Assembly: GCA_005223125.1 (NCBI GenBank)
Contig: NJBH01000033.1
Location: forward strand, 1-41,480
Source: Promethearchaeota archaeon Loki_b32
GTDB lineage: Archaea; Asgardarchaeota; Lokiarchaeia; Sigyniarchaeales; SOKP01
DNA: 41,480 bases
Direction: 5' to 3'
The position numbers were made by a program, and so were the translations under genes. The notes beneath the pieces were generated by a model. It searched no databases. It was not told the DNA's origin and saw only the letters and a program-made list of their open reading frames with translations. Shown piece by piece: positions 15,665-24,560 of this stretch. Each line of letters opens with the position of its first letter. Positions within the stretch are counted from its first letter, which is position 1.

Positions 15665-17010
15665 AATTGAATATTGGTTGCGGAAAAAATTTTGAACCGG
15701 ATTATTGTAATATAGATCTATATGAGGATCTAATAGCTGATAGAAAGATGTCTGCTTTAAATCTTGAATTTGAAGATTATTCTTGTCAAGAAATAAAAGC
15801 AATCCATTTAATCGAGCATTTAGGATTTTATCAATCAATTTATGCATTAAGTGAGTTTTTTAGAGTATTAGAACCAGAAGGTAAATTATTTTTAGAAACT
15901 CCTGATTTAGAAAAGGCTTTTCGTACCTATTTAAACTCAAATTATGAACAAAAAAAAGATATATTAAGTTGGATTTATGGGCTTCCTCATGAAGGCTTAG
16001 AACATAAATTTTGTTTTCCGACCCAATTGCTGCTTGAGATATTTGAAAAGATTGGATTTGAAAATGTAATTCAAACGAGTTTTTATAATAAAGAATCAAT
16101 CCCTACTATAAAATTCGTGTGTACTAAGCCAAAAATTGATGAGGATAGTGAAATTTTTCAAATCTTTTCATCTATTCGAGAAAAAATGTTACTAGAGAAT
16201 GTAGTTAATTTTAAAGATTTGTTTTTAACAAAAGAACAAGAAGATCTTCTAAACTTTTTATTAATCGAGACAATAAATTTTATAAAAAATGGTAGTAAAA
16301 GAATAAATTTTAAGATTATTAAAAAATCGTTGATAACTTCGCCTCAGATAGTTAAAATCTTCATAGATAGTATGAAAAATCTTAGAATATTTACCGATAA
16401 TGAAGGAACTCAAATTTTAGAAATGACAGAATTTCTTATTAGAATTAACTTTCATGAGATTTTACTGGATGCTTTAATGAAAGCTCCTTTAATTCCAGGA
16501 ACTCAGAAAATTATTTTTTCTTCGATTGAATCATTTGGTTTGGGTATGATTGATACACTATTTTCTTCTAAAGCTGAGAAAGATAAGATGATAAAAAAGA
16601 TAAAACAATTATCTCAAGATATTAAAAACCAGGAGCTTCATTTATTTTCTCCTAATATTATAAGAAGAAAATCTTTAGATATATTTTATCAGGGTATTAA
16701 AAGTTTTTATAAACAAGATTATGAAACTGCATTAAATAAATTTCTAACATCTATAAAATTGTACAGAGATAATTTTTTATATTATTGGAACTTAGCAAAG
16801 GTTTTGGTAAACTTAAATTTAAAACAAAAAGCAATTAGGTATTATAAAAGGACATTGAGACTATTGAATTTAACGAAACTTCCGAATAAATCCCAAATTA
16901 AAGAAGATGTTAAAGTAGAATTAAACTCAATAAAAAAACAAAGATTGAAATTACTGGAAATGGAACCAATATTATCACTTGATAAATATCAATCAAATAA
17001 ATTAACTTAA
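15661..17010 (+). CDS. Class I SAM methyltransferase fused to a helical region and TPR repeats
   Basis: A 449-residue protein. The first 160 residues are a class I methyltransferase: LNIGCGKNFEPDYCNIDLYE (motif I and the acidic residue at the end of strand 2), then IHLIEHLGFYQSIYALSEFFRVLEPEGKL (motif post-II/III of the SAM-dependent methyltransferase 11 type). The middle is mostly helical with no recognised domain. Residues of about 345-420 form a TPR pair (FYQGIKSFYKQDYETALNKF; YYWNLAKVLVNLNLKQKAIRYY), which suggests protein or peptide binding. It overlaps the membrane peptide gene by 4 bases, so the two are translationally coupled. The substrate is unknown; the context suggests a peptide or protein. 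Confidence 0.75.
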   Translation: MKLNIGCGKNFEPDYCNIDLYEDLIADRKMSALNLEFEDYSCQEIKAIHLIEHLGFYQSIYALSEFFRVLEPEGKLFLETPDLEKAFRTYLNSNYEQKKDILSWIYGLPHEGLEHKFCFPTQLLLEIFEKIGFENVIQTSFYNKESIPTIKFVCTKPKIDEDSEIFQIFSSIREKMLLENVVNFKDLFLTKEQEDLLNFLLIETINFIKNGSKRINFKIIKKSLITSPQIVKIFIDSMKNLRIFTDNEGTQILEMTEFLIRINFHEILLDALMKAPLIPGTQKIIFSSIESFGLGMIDTLFSSKAEKDKMIKKIKQLSQDIKNQELHLFSPNIIRRKSLDIFYQGIKSFYKQDYETALNKFLTSIKLYRDNFLYYWNLAKVLVNLNLKQKAIRYYKRTLRLLNLTKLPNKSQIKEDVKVELNSIKKQRLKLLEMEPILSLDKYQSNKLT

Positions 17011-17022
17011 AAAAGTATTAAA

Positions 17023-18045
17023 ATGAAAAAACAACCAATTGAGAATTTAAGAAGTAAGGTAATTTTTGTTAGTTTAGCAATAATGTCTTCTTTTTTATTA
17101 ATAATTAATTTTATCCCAATATTCATAGTAAACGCTGGGATAACTACTGAATTTACAGGAGATTTAGACATAGACCGTGTAGCATATGTAAATCAAAGTA
17201 GTCCTGATATGCACTTTTTTGATCCTTTATGGGGAAACGCTGTAATTGGAAATTCTTGCGAGACGTTTGTCCATTTTAATCTTGAATTATTACCAAAGGA
17301 AACAGAAGAACTTTATTTTTTTTTGTGGTCGTTTAATTTTCGTGGTTATGAAGCTCCCGTAGAAGATATTGAAATAAATATCATATTAGTAGAGTCTAAT
17401 TGGTCTGACTCAGAGATAACTTGGAATAATAAACCTCAACACGAATTTATAATTGAAACTGTAAATGCTTCTGAAATTCTACAGAGCCCTTTTGTAGAGA
17501 GATATAACCTTAAAAGAGCTGTTGATTTAACAGAAATTTTCAAAGATAATCAACTGAATGAGCTCAGTCTTTGTATAAATATTACTGAAAATAATGCAGA
17601 ATTGAATGCAAGTGTCTATTTAGATGGAATCCAACTTATATGGAATTATGAGAAACTCATTATATCTTACACCACAATTATTTCTTCAGTTATAATCTTC
17701 TCTATGTTAATCGGAACAGTCTATTATATCAGAAAAGATATTCATTCTTGCCCAGAATGTACCACTAAAAGAAAACTTACTGAAAGAATTTGCTCATCCT
17801 GTGGGACAAGTATTAACAATGAAACTATAATTAAAAGTTCAGATTATCAATTAGTATTAATTCTATTATGGGTATTTGCATTTTTTGAGGTAATTTTTAT
17901 CCTTCTAACGGTGCTACCTGATTTTTACTTCCTCCTTAATCCTTTGATAATTTTTTTAGTCCTAATTCCTTGGGTGATTCTTTGTACCATCCAAATAATT
18001 AGAAAAATAAAGAAATATAGAGATTTAAGATTTTCTTTAGGATAA
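17023..18045 (+). CDS. DNRLRE-like extracytoplasmic protein with membrane segments and zinc ribbon
   Basis: A 340-residue protein. A hydrophobic segment at about residues 14-37 (signal or anchor) is followed by a beta-rich domain of about 170 residues with the DNRLRE pattern: DIDRVAYVNQSSPD, FVHFNLELLP, and VESNWSDSEITWNNKP, a motif diagnostic of that family. A second helix (about 213-236) leads to a cytosolic zinc ribbon (CPEC followed by CSSCG) and two further helices at the C-terminus. DNRLRE domains occur on surface proteins of bacteria and archaea. The gene starts 12 bases after the methyltransferase-TPR stop and closes the cluster, so it may present or bind the cluster's product outside the cell; this is inference. 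Confidence 0.7.
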   Translation: MKKQPIENLRSKVIFVSLAIMSSFLLIINFIPIFIVNAGITTEFTGDLDIDRVAYVNQSSPDMHFFDPLWGNAVIGNSCETFVHFNLELLPKETEELYFFLWSFNFRGYEAPVEDIEINIILVESNWSDSEITWNNKPQHEFIIETVNASEILQSPFVERYNLKRAVDLTEIFKDNQLNELSLCINITENNAELNASVYLDGIQLIWNYEKLIISYTTIISSVIIFSMLIGTVYYIRKDIHSCPECTTKRKLTERICSSCGTSINNETIIKSSDYQLVLILLWVFAFFEVIFILLTVLPDFYFLLNPLIIFLVLIPWVILCTIQIIRKIKKYRDLRFSLG

Positions 18046-18047
18046 AT

Positions 18048-18581
18048 TTAAAATTTTAAAATTTTAGGCTCTTTCCATTCTTCTCTAAGAATATTGAAAA
18101 GTGAAAGATCTCTCCATTCTCCTCTCATAAATATTATTTTGCGTAATACCCCTTCTTTTTTAAATCCGGTTTTTTCAAGAACTCTCTGAGAAGCAATATT
18201 TCTAGTATCTGTTCTTGCTTGTATCCGTACAATATCTTTTGAGAGAAACAGGAAAACTACAAACAATTTGACCACTTCTGTACAATAACCTTTCTTACGT
18301 TCAGATGGGATTAAAGTGAAGCCAATTTCCAATAGGTTTGATCCTAATGATTTACCTATAGAGTAGGTAATATTTCCAATTTTAGTTCCATCTTTTTTCT
18401 CAATAAAAAAAGATGTAGATTCATCAGGTCTTTCATTGTAACCTTTTTCGAGATCATCTTTTGAATATTGTTCTAATGGATAATACTCATCACGAAAATA
18501 AGGGTTATTAATCTATTCATAGTAAAGGGGAATATCTTATTTTTCTGGACGTCGTAAATTAATATTAATTCCTTCAAGCAT
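18048..18581 (-). pseudogene. GNAT acetyltransferase (RimJ/RimL type) broken by two nonsense codons
   Basis: The frame from the ATG at 18581 reads like a complete RimJ/RimL-type GNAT, starting MLEGININLRRPEK and continuing to GFTLIPSERKKGYCTEVVKL and NIASQRVLEKTGFKKEG. It is interrupted by TAA at 18539-18537 and TAG at 18515-18513. The first sits where the family usually has a charged residue, and the second where it has Trp (LYYE-stop-INNP), so single-base changes GAA to TAA and TGG to TAG would explain both. The frame is otherwise intact. The piece downstream of an internal ATG (18332, 94 residues) would lack half the domain. Its 3' end lies 2 bases from the DNRLRE-like gene's stop, in convergent orientation. 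Confidence 0.8.
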
Positions 18582-18798
18582 AATTTCTAAATCCTCGATA
18601 TTTAAAATTCTAAGTTTTTCTACATATTTATATACTAAGTAAAAATAAAAAATTGTTGTGAATATATTAAATACAATAACTAACTATATTTATATTACAT
18701 TATTTAAAAGCGAGTAATCTAAATTTTAATTGCTATAATTATCCTAAGTATTAATTTGATGTGAATTATAAAAGATGTTGATTAAGTAGGGAAATTGA

Positions 18799-19311
18799 AT
18801 GATAGAGGATTTTGATCGAGTCTCTTATATTTTTAGAGATTATTTATATAATTTTGTTAGATTATTGAAAGAAAATTATAAAGAGGATCTGCTTTCAGTT
18901 ATATTGTTTGGTTCTGTAGCGAGGGGAAAATGGAATAATGAATCTGATATTGACCTTTTTATAATATTTACCAATAAATCATCTATAAGAACCGCTATAA
19001 ATAATCGATTAACAAAAATCATATCAAATTACGAAAGAAAATCTAAATTAAAGAATTCTAAAGGGGATCGTATATTTTCTACTATACAGGACATATCATT
19101 GTTATTAAAAGATTTACATACATTTAGAACAATATTTTATGATATTGCGATGGATGGAATCATTTTATTTGATAGAAATCAAACTGGATTTCATTTTCTT
19201 AAAAAAATAAAAAAGAGAATTGAAGAAAAAGGACTTAAAAGGGTTTTTATAAAAGAAAATGATTATTATTGGGAAAGAAATGTTAAATTTGGAGAAATTA
19301 TTGAACTATGA
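18799..19311 (+). CDS. MNT-type minimal nucleotidyltransferase, antitoxin partner of HEPN
   Basis: A 170-residue protein of the minimal nucleotidyltransferase family. The motif LFGSVARGKWNNESDIDLFII has the GS-x-A-R-G and D-x-D pattern that binds metal and ATP. In HEPN-MNT systems the MNT protein neutralises the HEPN RNase, in studied cases by AMPylating it. It starts at ATG 18799 and overlaps the HEPN gene by 4 bases. A HEPN/MNT pair with the opposite gene order lies at 38519-39336. There are 217 bases upstream without a gene, AT-rich, probably its promoter. Confidence 0.85.
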   Translation: MIEDFDRVSYIFRDYLYNFVRLLKENYKEDLLSVILFGSVARGKWNNESDIDLFIIFTNKSSIRTAINNRLTKIISNYERKSKLKNSKGDRIFSTIQDISLLLKDLHTFRTIFYDIAMDGIILFDRNQTGFHFLKKIKKRIEEKGLKRVFIKENDYYWERNVKFGEIIEL

Positions 19312-19766
19312 ATAATTTCGATACTTCAAAAGGAGCAGTTGAAAGAGCTTTTCGCTGGTATCAAGGTGCTACACGAGCATATGAAGATGAAAGATGGGAT
19401 GATGTTATTTATTCCTTACAAATGTCAGTTGAGCAAGCCTTAAAAGCGATATTAATTCTTTTTGGGATTGAATATCCAAAAAAGCATGATATTTCCACTA
19501 TTTATGTCGATCTAAAGCAAAAACAAATTCCAGAATGGTTCAAAGAAGAAATTGATAATCAAGTAGACATGTTAAAGGATCTAATTAAATTAAGAGGTAA
19601 AGCTTCATATGGATATGTTGATGGATTAAAAAAAGACGATTTTAAAGATGAAGCATCAAATTTTAAAGATCCAGTTAAAGATGTAATTGAAGATTGTAAT
19701 AAACTGGTAATTGAATTTTCTAAAAAACAAATTCAGAAAAATGATGATAATGATTCTAATAAATGA
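19308..19766 (+). CDS. HEPN domain protein, putative toxin of the MNT-HEPN pair
   Basis: A 152-residue helical protein of the HEPN type (AFRWYQGATRAYEDERWDD, then SLQMSVEQALKAILILFGI, the family's conserved first helices). The expected R-x4-6-H RNase motif is not canonical: the equivalent region reads KLRGKASYGYVDG, with Tyr where His is common. Many HEPN proteins of this subfamily have Arg followed by an Asp-Tyr or Ser-Tyr dyad, so activity cannot be ruled in or out. The C-terminus ends in a polar Asn/Asp tail. It overlaps the MNT gene by 4 bases. Confidence 0.8.
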   Translation: MNNFDTSKGAVERAFRWYQGATRAYEDERWDDVIYSLQMSVEQALKAILILFGIEYPKKHDISTIYVDLKQKQIPEWFKEEIDNQVDMLKDLIKLRGKASYGYVDGLKKDDFKDEASNFKDPVKDVIEDCNKLVIEFSKKQIQKNDDNDSNK

Positions 19767-19917
19767 ATTTTTAAAATTCTCAAATTCTCCTTAAACACCA
19801 TATAATTATTATAGATAAATTTTTGATAAGGCATATCTTTATTAATTCTTTAAAATCAATACATTATATCGATATTAAATGTCATTTTTCAATCAATTAC
19901 CTGAGTAGGATTCAATA

Positions 19918-21579
19918 ATGAATAATGATGTCTTTACTTTTCTCGTTGGTGGTAAAGCTGGAGAAGGTGTAAAAAAAGCAGGATCAGTAGCTTCACATAT
20001 TTTTTCAAGCATGGGTCGGCATGTATTTCAAATGGATGATTATATGAGCTTAATAAGGGGAGGTCATAACTTTTCAGTTATAAGTACAGCACATAGATGG
20101 ATTAGTAGTCATTACATGAAAGCAAACCTAGTAGTAAATTTTGACAAAAGAAGCTGTGAAACCCATGTAAATGATATTGCAGAAAATGGGATTATGATTT
20201 TTAATTCAGATGAACAAGAACTTGAGAATGGTATTGGAATTCCATTAACTTCAGAAGCAGAAAAATATCCTATGAAAAATTTAATGTTTGGAGTTGGCGC
20301 TGTAGCGATATTAGCTGCAACAATTGGCTTTGAAAAAGAAGAGATGAATCAAATTATTAAAGATGAGTATCCAAGAGGAATTGAAAATAATATTGAATTT
20401 GCTAGTACAATTTATGATATTGTATATCCTGATTGCGGAAATAAGTTTTTTTTAGAGAAAGGAGATAGGGAGAGACCTATAATTACGGGAAATGAAGCAA
20501 TTAGTCTAGGGGCAATAGCCGGGGGATTAGATGTGTATTATGGGTATCCTATGACTCCCGCATCAACAATCTTACACACACTCGCTCGTGAAGCTGAAAA
20601 TTTTGGCTTAGCTGTAGTTCATGCTGAAAGTGAAATAGCAGTCATTAATATGGCAATCGGCTCAGCTTTCACAGGAGCAAGAGCTATGGTTGGAACTAGT
20701 GGAGGTGGCTTTGCTCTTATGACCGAAGGTCTCTCTTTGGCAGGTATTACAGAAGCACCCGTATTGATAATATTATCTCAAAGACCAGGACCCGCGACAG
20801 GAGTTCCTACTTACACAGAACAAGCAGATTTAGCTTTTGCCCTATCCGCTGGTCATGGAGATTTCCTAAGAATAGTTGCTTCTCCAACAACAGTTAGAGA
20901 AGCTTATTATCTTACTGCTGAAATGTTAGATTTAGTATGGAAATTCCAAACACCAGGAATATTGCTAACTGAAAAACATCTTTCAGAGAGTAGTATGACA
21001 GTAGAAATTGATTTGGAAAAATCCAAATGGGCAGAGCCAAAAATGTATAAAGATGGTAATTATAAACGATATCAAGATAAAGATGACGGAATTTCTCCTA
21101 TGTTATTTCCACCATCAAAAAAGATAATAAAATGGAATAGTTATGAACATGATGAACTGGGTATTACAACGGAAGATGCTAAGAAAATATCCTTTATGCA
21201 TGATAAGAGAAATAAAAAGCTAGAAACACTTATAGATTATTTAAAGGAGCAACAAATTGTTAAAATAATTCGAGGAGAAAATAACTCTAATATTTTTACT
21301 TATGGGTCAACTTACATGAGTGTTTTAGAAGCTCTTCGATGTGGAAGTTTAAACCCTACTACTGTCGCGCCAATATATTTGAATCCTTTACCCATATGGG
21401 AATTAAAAGAGTTTAAAAATCAAGATAATATTGTTATTGAACAAAGTTCTACTGGACAATTTACAAAGCTGCTAAAAGAAAAAGCTGGATTAAACGTAAG
21501 AAATACTATTAAAAAATATGACGGACGTCCTTTTGATCCACTTGAATTATCAATGAAAATTAAGGAGGTGCTTGAATAA
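19918..21579 (+). CDS. 2-oxoacid:ferredoxin oxidoreductase, alpha subunit (gamma-alpha fusion)
   Basis: A 553-residue subunit combining the gamma domain (residues 1-180, VGGKAGEGVKKAG at the start) with the alpha domain (from about 185, NEAISLGAIAGGLDVYYGYPMTPAST). The YPxTP motif is the substrate-contact motif of the family, and GTSGGGFALMTEGLSLAG is the typical alpha-subunit helix. With the beta subunit it should oxidise a 2-oxoacid to an acyl-CoA with reduction of ferredoxin, or run in reverse for carbon fixation. The fused gamma-alpha form with a separate beta is the two-subunit type found in archaea. The precise 2-oxoacid (2-oxoglutarate, pyruvate or aromatic) cannot be told. Starts at ATG 19918 after TAGGA. 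Confidence 0.88.
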   Translation: MNNDVFTFLVGGKAGEGVKKAGSVASHIFSSMGRHVFQMDDYMSLIRGGHNFSVISTAHRWISSHYMKANLVVNFDKRSCETHVNDIAENGIMIFNSDEQELENGIGIPLTSEAEKYPMKNLMFGVGAVAILAATIGFEKEEMNQIIKDEYPRGIENNIEFASTIYDIVYPDCGNKFFLEKGDRERPIITGNEAISLGAIAGGLDVYYGYPMTPASTILHTLAREAENFGLAVVHAESEIAVINMAIGSAFTGARAMVGTSGGGFALMTEGLSLAGITEAPVLIILSQRPGPATGVPTYTEQADLAFALSAGHGDFLRIVASPTTVREAYYLTAEMLDLVWKFQTPGILLTEKHLSESSMTVEIDLEKSKWAEPKMYKDGNYKRYQDKDDGISPMLFPPSKKIIKWNSYEHDELGITTEDAKKISFMHDKRNKKLETLIDYLKEQQIVKIIRGENNSNIFTYGSTYMSVLEALRCGSLNPTTVAPIYLNPLPIWELKEFKNQDNIVIEQSSTGQFTKLLKEKAGLNVRNTIKKYDGRPFDPLELSMKIKEVLE

Positions 21580-21580
21580 G

Positions 21581-22420
21581 ATGGAGGATCTCAAAACTGG
21601 CGCTGAAATCACATGGTGTCCTGGATGCGGAAATTTTGGAATCTTCACAGCGATTCGAAATGCAATTCCAATATTAGAAGAAAAAGGAATTAAACGTGAA
21701 AATGTTGTTATAACAGCTGGAATAGGATGCCATGCAAAGATTTTTGATTATCTTAATTTAAGTGGGATTTATGGATTACATGGACGTAATTGTTCAAACT
21801 CAGAAGGTATCAAAATTGCGAATCCCGATTTAAAAGTAATTAACTTTTCTGGAGATGCTAATGGACTAGCTGAAGGATTAACACATACAATGTTCGCAGC
21901 AAAAAGGAATCAAGATATAACCTTTATTTTACATAACAATAGTGTGTATGCCCTTACAACGGGTCAATTTTCTCCATTAGCGGAAAAAGGTTGGAAAGGA
22001 CCCTCTACGCCCAGAGGAAGCTACGAAGAACCATTTAATCCAATGTCTTTAATGATTGAGGCTGGCGCTACTTTTGTTGCAAGAAGTTTTGCAGGAGATA
22101 TAAAGCATCTCACAGATATTATGGTACAAGGAGTTGAGCATGAAGGGTTCTCATTTATAGAGGTCTTACAACCTGCCGTTCCATACCATAAATGGGCTGA
22201 ATATAGAGAACGAGTTGAATATCTTGAAAAAGAACCAGAGACTTATTTTGAAGCCATTAAGGCTGCCAAAGAAAAACATAAGTTTACAATTGGAGTATTT
22301 TATAGAACTACAAGACCAGTTTATCATAAAGAGTTATATGATGATCATAATCCAGTTACTCAAAAAATATCAAGAGAAATAAGATTAGACAAAATCAGAA
22401 AGTTTCTCTCTGATAAATAA
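21581..22420 (+). CDS. 2-oxoacid:ferredoxin oxidoreductase, beta subunit (TPP-binding), missing usual fourth cluster cysteine
   Basis: A 279-residue TPP-binding subunit. ATG 21581 is preferred over the TTG at 21572 because AAGGAGGTG lies at a good distance. Cys pair CPGC (C13, C16) and GIGC (C50) are three of the expected [4Fe-4S] ligands of two-subunit enzymes. The fourth is normally in QPCVTFN; here the segment reads LQPAVPYHKW, so Cys is replaced by Ala. A cysteine instead appears in HGRNCSNSEG, where the family usually has Ala-Leu-Pro. The TPP motif is SGDANGLAEG to LHNNSVYALTTGQFSP. A divergent sub-family is likely, because the remnant at 24561-24704 carries the same AVPYHKW. Confidence 0.88.
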   Translation: MEDLKTGAEITWCPGCGNFGIFTAIRNAIPILEEKGIKRENVVITAGIGCHAKIFDYLNLSGIYGLHGRNCSNSEGIKIANPDLKVINFSGDANGLAEGLTHTMFAAKRNQDITFILHNNSVYALTTGQFSPLAEKGWKGPSTPRGSYEEPFNPMSLMIEAGATFVARSFAGDIKHLTDIMVQGVEHEGFSFIEVLQPAVPYHKWAEYRERVEYLEKEPETYFEAIKAAKEKHKFTIGVFYRTTRPVYHKELYDDHNPVTQKISREIRLDKIRKFLSDK

Positions 22421-22510
22421 AATTTTGATATTTATTTTTTCTTGGGTTTAAAACTAATTGTTATTAAAGCAGTCAATATCTTTATTTATTCTTAAAATTC
22501 TATAATTTAT

Positions 22511-22578
22511 ATGGTCATTATCAGATTAGCAAAGATTGAAGATTGTATAAAGTGTGCTGAGTTTAAAATTTTGGAACT
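22511..22578 (+). pseudogene. N-terminal stub of a GNAT acetyltransferase
   Basis: In the gap between the oxidoreductase beta gene and the serine hydrolase, an ATG at 22511 begins MVIIRLAKIEDCIKCAEF, which is the typical first strand and helix of GNAT proteins (xIIRxAxxEDxxxC). After about 22 codons it runs into a poly-A tract and a non-homologous tail. The rest of the domain is absent, so I call it a remnant. Confidence is moderate because the match is short. Confidence 0.4.
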
Positions 22579-22581
22579 AAT

Positions 22582-22595
22582 AAAAAAAAAAAAAA
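22582..22595 (-). terminator. U-rich terminator candidate of the serine hydrolase gene
   Basis: A run of 14 A on the plus strand gives 14 U in the minus-strand transcript about 75 bases after the stop of the hydrolase gene at 22669. Archaeal termination commonly uses such U tracts. Confidence 0.45.
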
Positions 22596-22668
22596 GAAAT
22601 TTTTTACTTTCAATTTCTATTAATTTGAATCTTTTATTTTTTAGCTATTAATACACCGCTAATGTTAT

Positions 22669-23826
22669 TCATAGAACTGCGTCTAAAATGAAATCTATTA
22701 AGGTACCAGTATTATCATCATCAGCAGTAAAGACTACAACTATGTTGTCTTCTGGAATAACAATTATCCGTTGACCAGATAGACCACTGGCTGAATAATA
22801 ATTATCATAAGGCCACCATAAATATCCATATGACAACATACCCCAGGGATTTATTTGAACACTCGTCGAAATATCAATCCAATCCTCCGAAACAACTTGT
22901 CTCCCTCTCCACTTTCCTTCATTTAAACACATTAATCCAATGCGAGCCATCGCTTGATGTGTCATGAAAAGCCCGAAACCTCCATGATTTTTGATCGCTA
23001 AATCTCCTGATCCCCATGCTGAAGCTCCTTCCCACCAATCCCATTCATCATCTCGGATTTTAAGTGGTTTGAATAAGTTTTTCCGAGCAAATTCAGCCAT
23101 TGTCATTCCACTTTTATTTGCGATCATTACTGATAACATTTCTGCATTTCCACTTGTATATGTCCAAAAATCAACGGGAAAACTTGCTCCAGGTGTGTAA
23201 TCCATTGGTCTTGTAAGATAAGAATCGAGATTAAAATCAGTATAATACCAAGGCCACCAGTCGCCCAACTCATCCCATTGAATACCAGAGTTCTGTAAGA
23301 GCATATTTTCTACAGTTATATCTAATTTTCTTTCGTCACCATATGTATCAGAGTCCCACCTATCTGGGAAAACCTCGAAGAAGGTCGTATCTAAATCGAA
23401 AAGTCCATGTTCAATAGCTATTCCAGTAAGAAGAGATACGACGGATTTAGTAGCACTCCATAGACAATGCAAATTACCATTTCGAAGCTGTATAAAATCA
23501 TCGGCTTCAGGCCATACATAAATCTTTTCATCTATGCGTTCAGAGTCATCAAGATATTCTTCATTAACTATATATCCATTACGAATAATTAAGGCACTAT
23601 GAAGATCAATTTCGTTTGTTGAGATATACTCATACATTTCCTCAATCTTGCTTGAATCCATGCCTTGTGCTTCGGGAGTGCATTCCCTCCATTTATCCCA
23701 ATCAGGCCAATAATTAGACTTTTTGTATTTGTATGCAAGTACCTGAGGGGAAAAAAGACCAAGAAAGATGATGATAGTAAAAGATACTCCTATTATAGCT
23801 AATTTTGTATTACGTTTATTAATCAT
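22669..23826 (-). CDS. Secreted serine hydrolase of the beta-lactamase/penicillin-binding family
   Basis: A 385-residue class C-like serine hydrolase. The start is ATG 23826 (MINKRNTKLA), because AGGGTGAAA precedes it; 12 further codons upstream have no such site. A signal or anchor helix (AIIGVSFTIIIFLGLFSPQVLA) is followed by the domain. SxxK is in LWSATKSVVSLL (Ser nucleophile and Lys), the YxN motif is in WTYTSGNAEML, and the third motif region is SASGLSGQRIIVIPED, where Gly-Leu-Ser-Gly replaces KTG/HxG. It fits a group of esterases and D-amino peptidases rather than a true beta-lactamase. Located outside the membrane, either secreted or anchored. Confidence 0.85.
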   Translation of the reverse strand: MINKRNTKLAIIGVSFTIIIFLGLFSPQVLAYKYKKSNYWPDWDKWRECTPEAQGMDSSKIEEMYEYISTNEIDLHSALIIRNGYIVNEEYLDDSERIDEKIYVWPEADDFIQLRNGNLHCLWSATKSVVSLLTGIAIEHGLFDLDTTFFEVFPDRWDSDTYGDERKLDITVENMLLQNSGIQWDELGDWWPWYYTDFNLDSYLTRPMDYTPGASFPVDFWTYTSGNAEMLSVMIANKSGMTMAEFARKNLFKPLKIRDDEWDWWEGASAWGSGDLAIKNHGGFGLFMTHQAMARIGLMCLNEGKWRGRQVVSEDWIDISTSVQINPWGMLSYGYLWWPYDNYYSASGLSGQRIIVIPEDNIVVVFTADDDNTGTLIDFILDAVL

Positions 23827-24031
23827 TTTCACCCTTTTTGTTTTAATTAAAGAATGCGACAAAATGGTCGCAAATAATATATTTTTTTCATTATATTTAA
23901 AATTTTTTTTAAATCTTACATTTTTTTAGGATGGCTCTTTGGTGAAAGCCTGCAAACAGGGAACTTATATCATCTCTAAAAATTTAAAATTTTACCTTTT
24001 CCAATAATTAAGTTTAAATATATATAGTTTT

Positions 24032-24457
24032 TTATTTATTATTCAAGGGACCAGTACGTAATAAACTTAATACTTCTTTTTCGGTTTTGTTATCATAATC
24101 TTTTCCAGATGAGACATCCATACATCGCTCTTTATTATCTAATACATATTGAATAAATTGATCAACTCCATCCTCCTTTATACACCGAGCAAAGGCTTTG
24201 ATTTTTGGATCATAATCAGTACTATACATATCTCTATCACAAGGAAATTCTTGACATTCCCAACACCCATTTAAACCCTTTTTTAAGCAACAATTATGTT
24301 GGAAACAGCCTTCTTCACTTAAATATTTACCACAACTATTTGTTGTCGATTTACATCCACCACAAGTCTCAGATAAATGACAAAGTTTACATATCAAACC
24401 ACAATATGCAATACTTTCAATAATATCTTTTTTTATATGTTCTAGCTTTTCTGGCAT
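24032..24457 (-). CDS. Cysteine-rich DUF3795-like protein
   Basis: A 141-residue protein with 15 or more cysteines, mostly in the first 75 residues: AYCGLICKLCHLSETCGGCK, then CGKYLSEEGCFQHNCC and CWECQEFPCD. The pattern matches DUF3795, an uncharacterised family thought to bind metal or iron-sulfur clusters. The C-terminal half is cysteine-poor and helical (IKAFARCIKEDGVDQFIQYV). The gene is monocistronic. No function can be assigned. Confidence 0.75.
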   Translation of the reverse strand: MPEKLEHIKKDIIESIAYCGLICKLCHLSETCGGCKSTTNSCGKYLSEEGCFQHNCCLKKGLNGCWECQEFPCDRDMYSTDYDPKIKAFARCIKEDGVDQFIQYVLDNKERCMDVSSGKDYDNKTEKEVLSLLRTGPLNNK

Positions 24458-24560
24458 TATTTCTTACCCTTTATGGATAGTTCTCTCAATTTATGAAAGT
24501 TGAGCATGATACAAATAAAGAGATAGTATTTAAAATTTTTTTTTTAATTTATTTTAAGAA

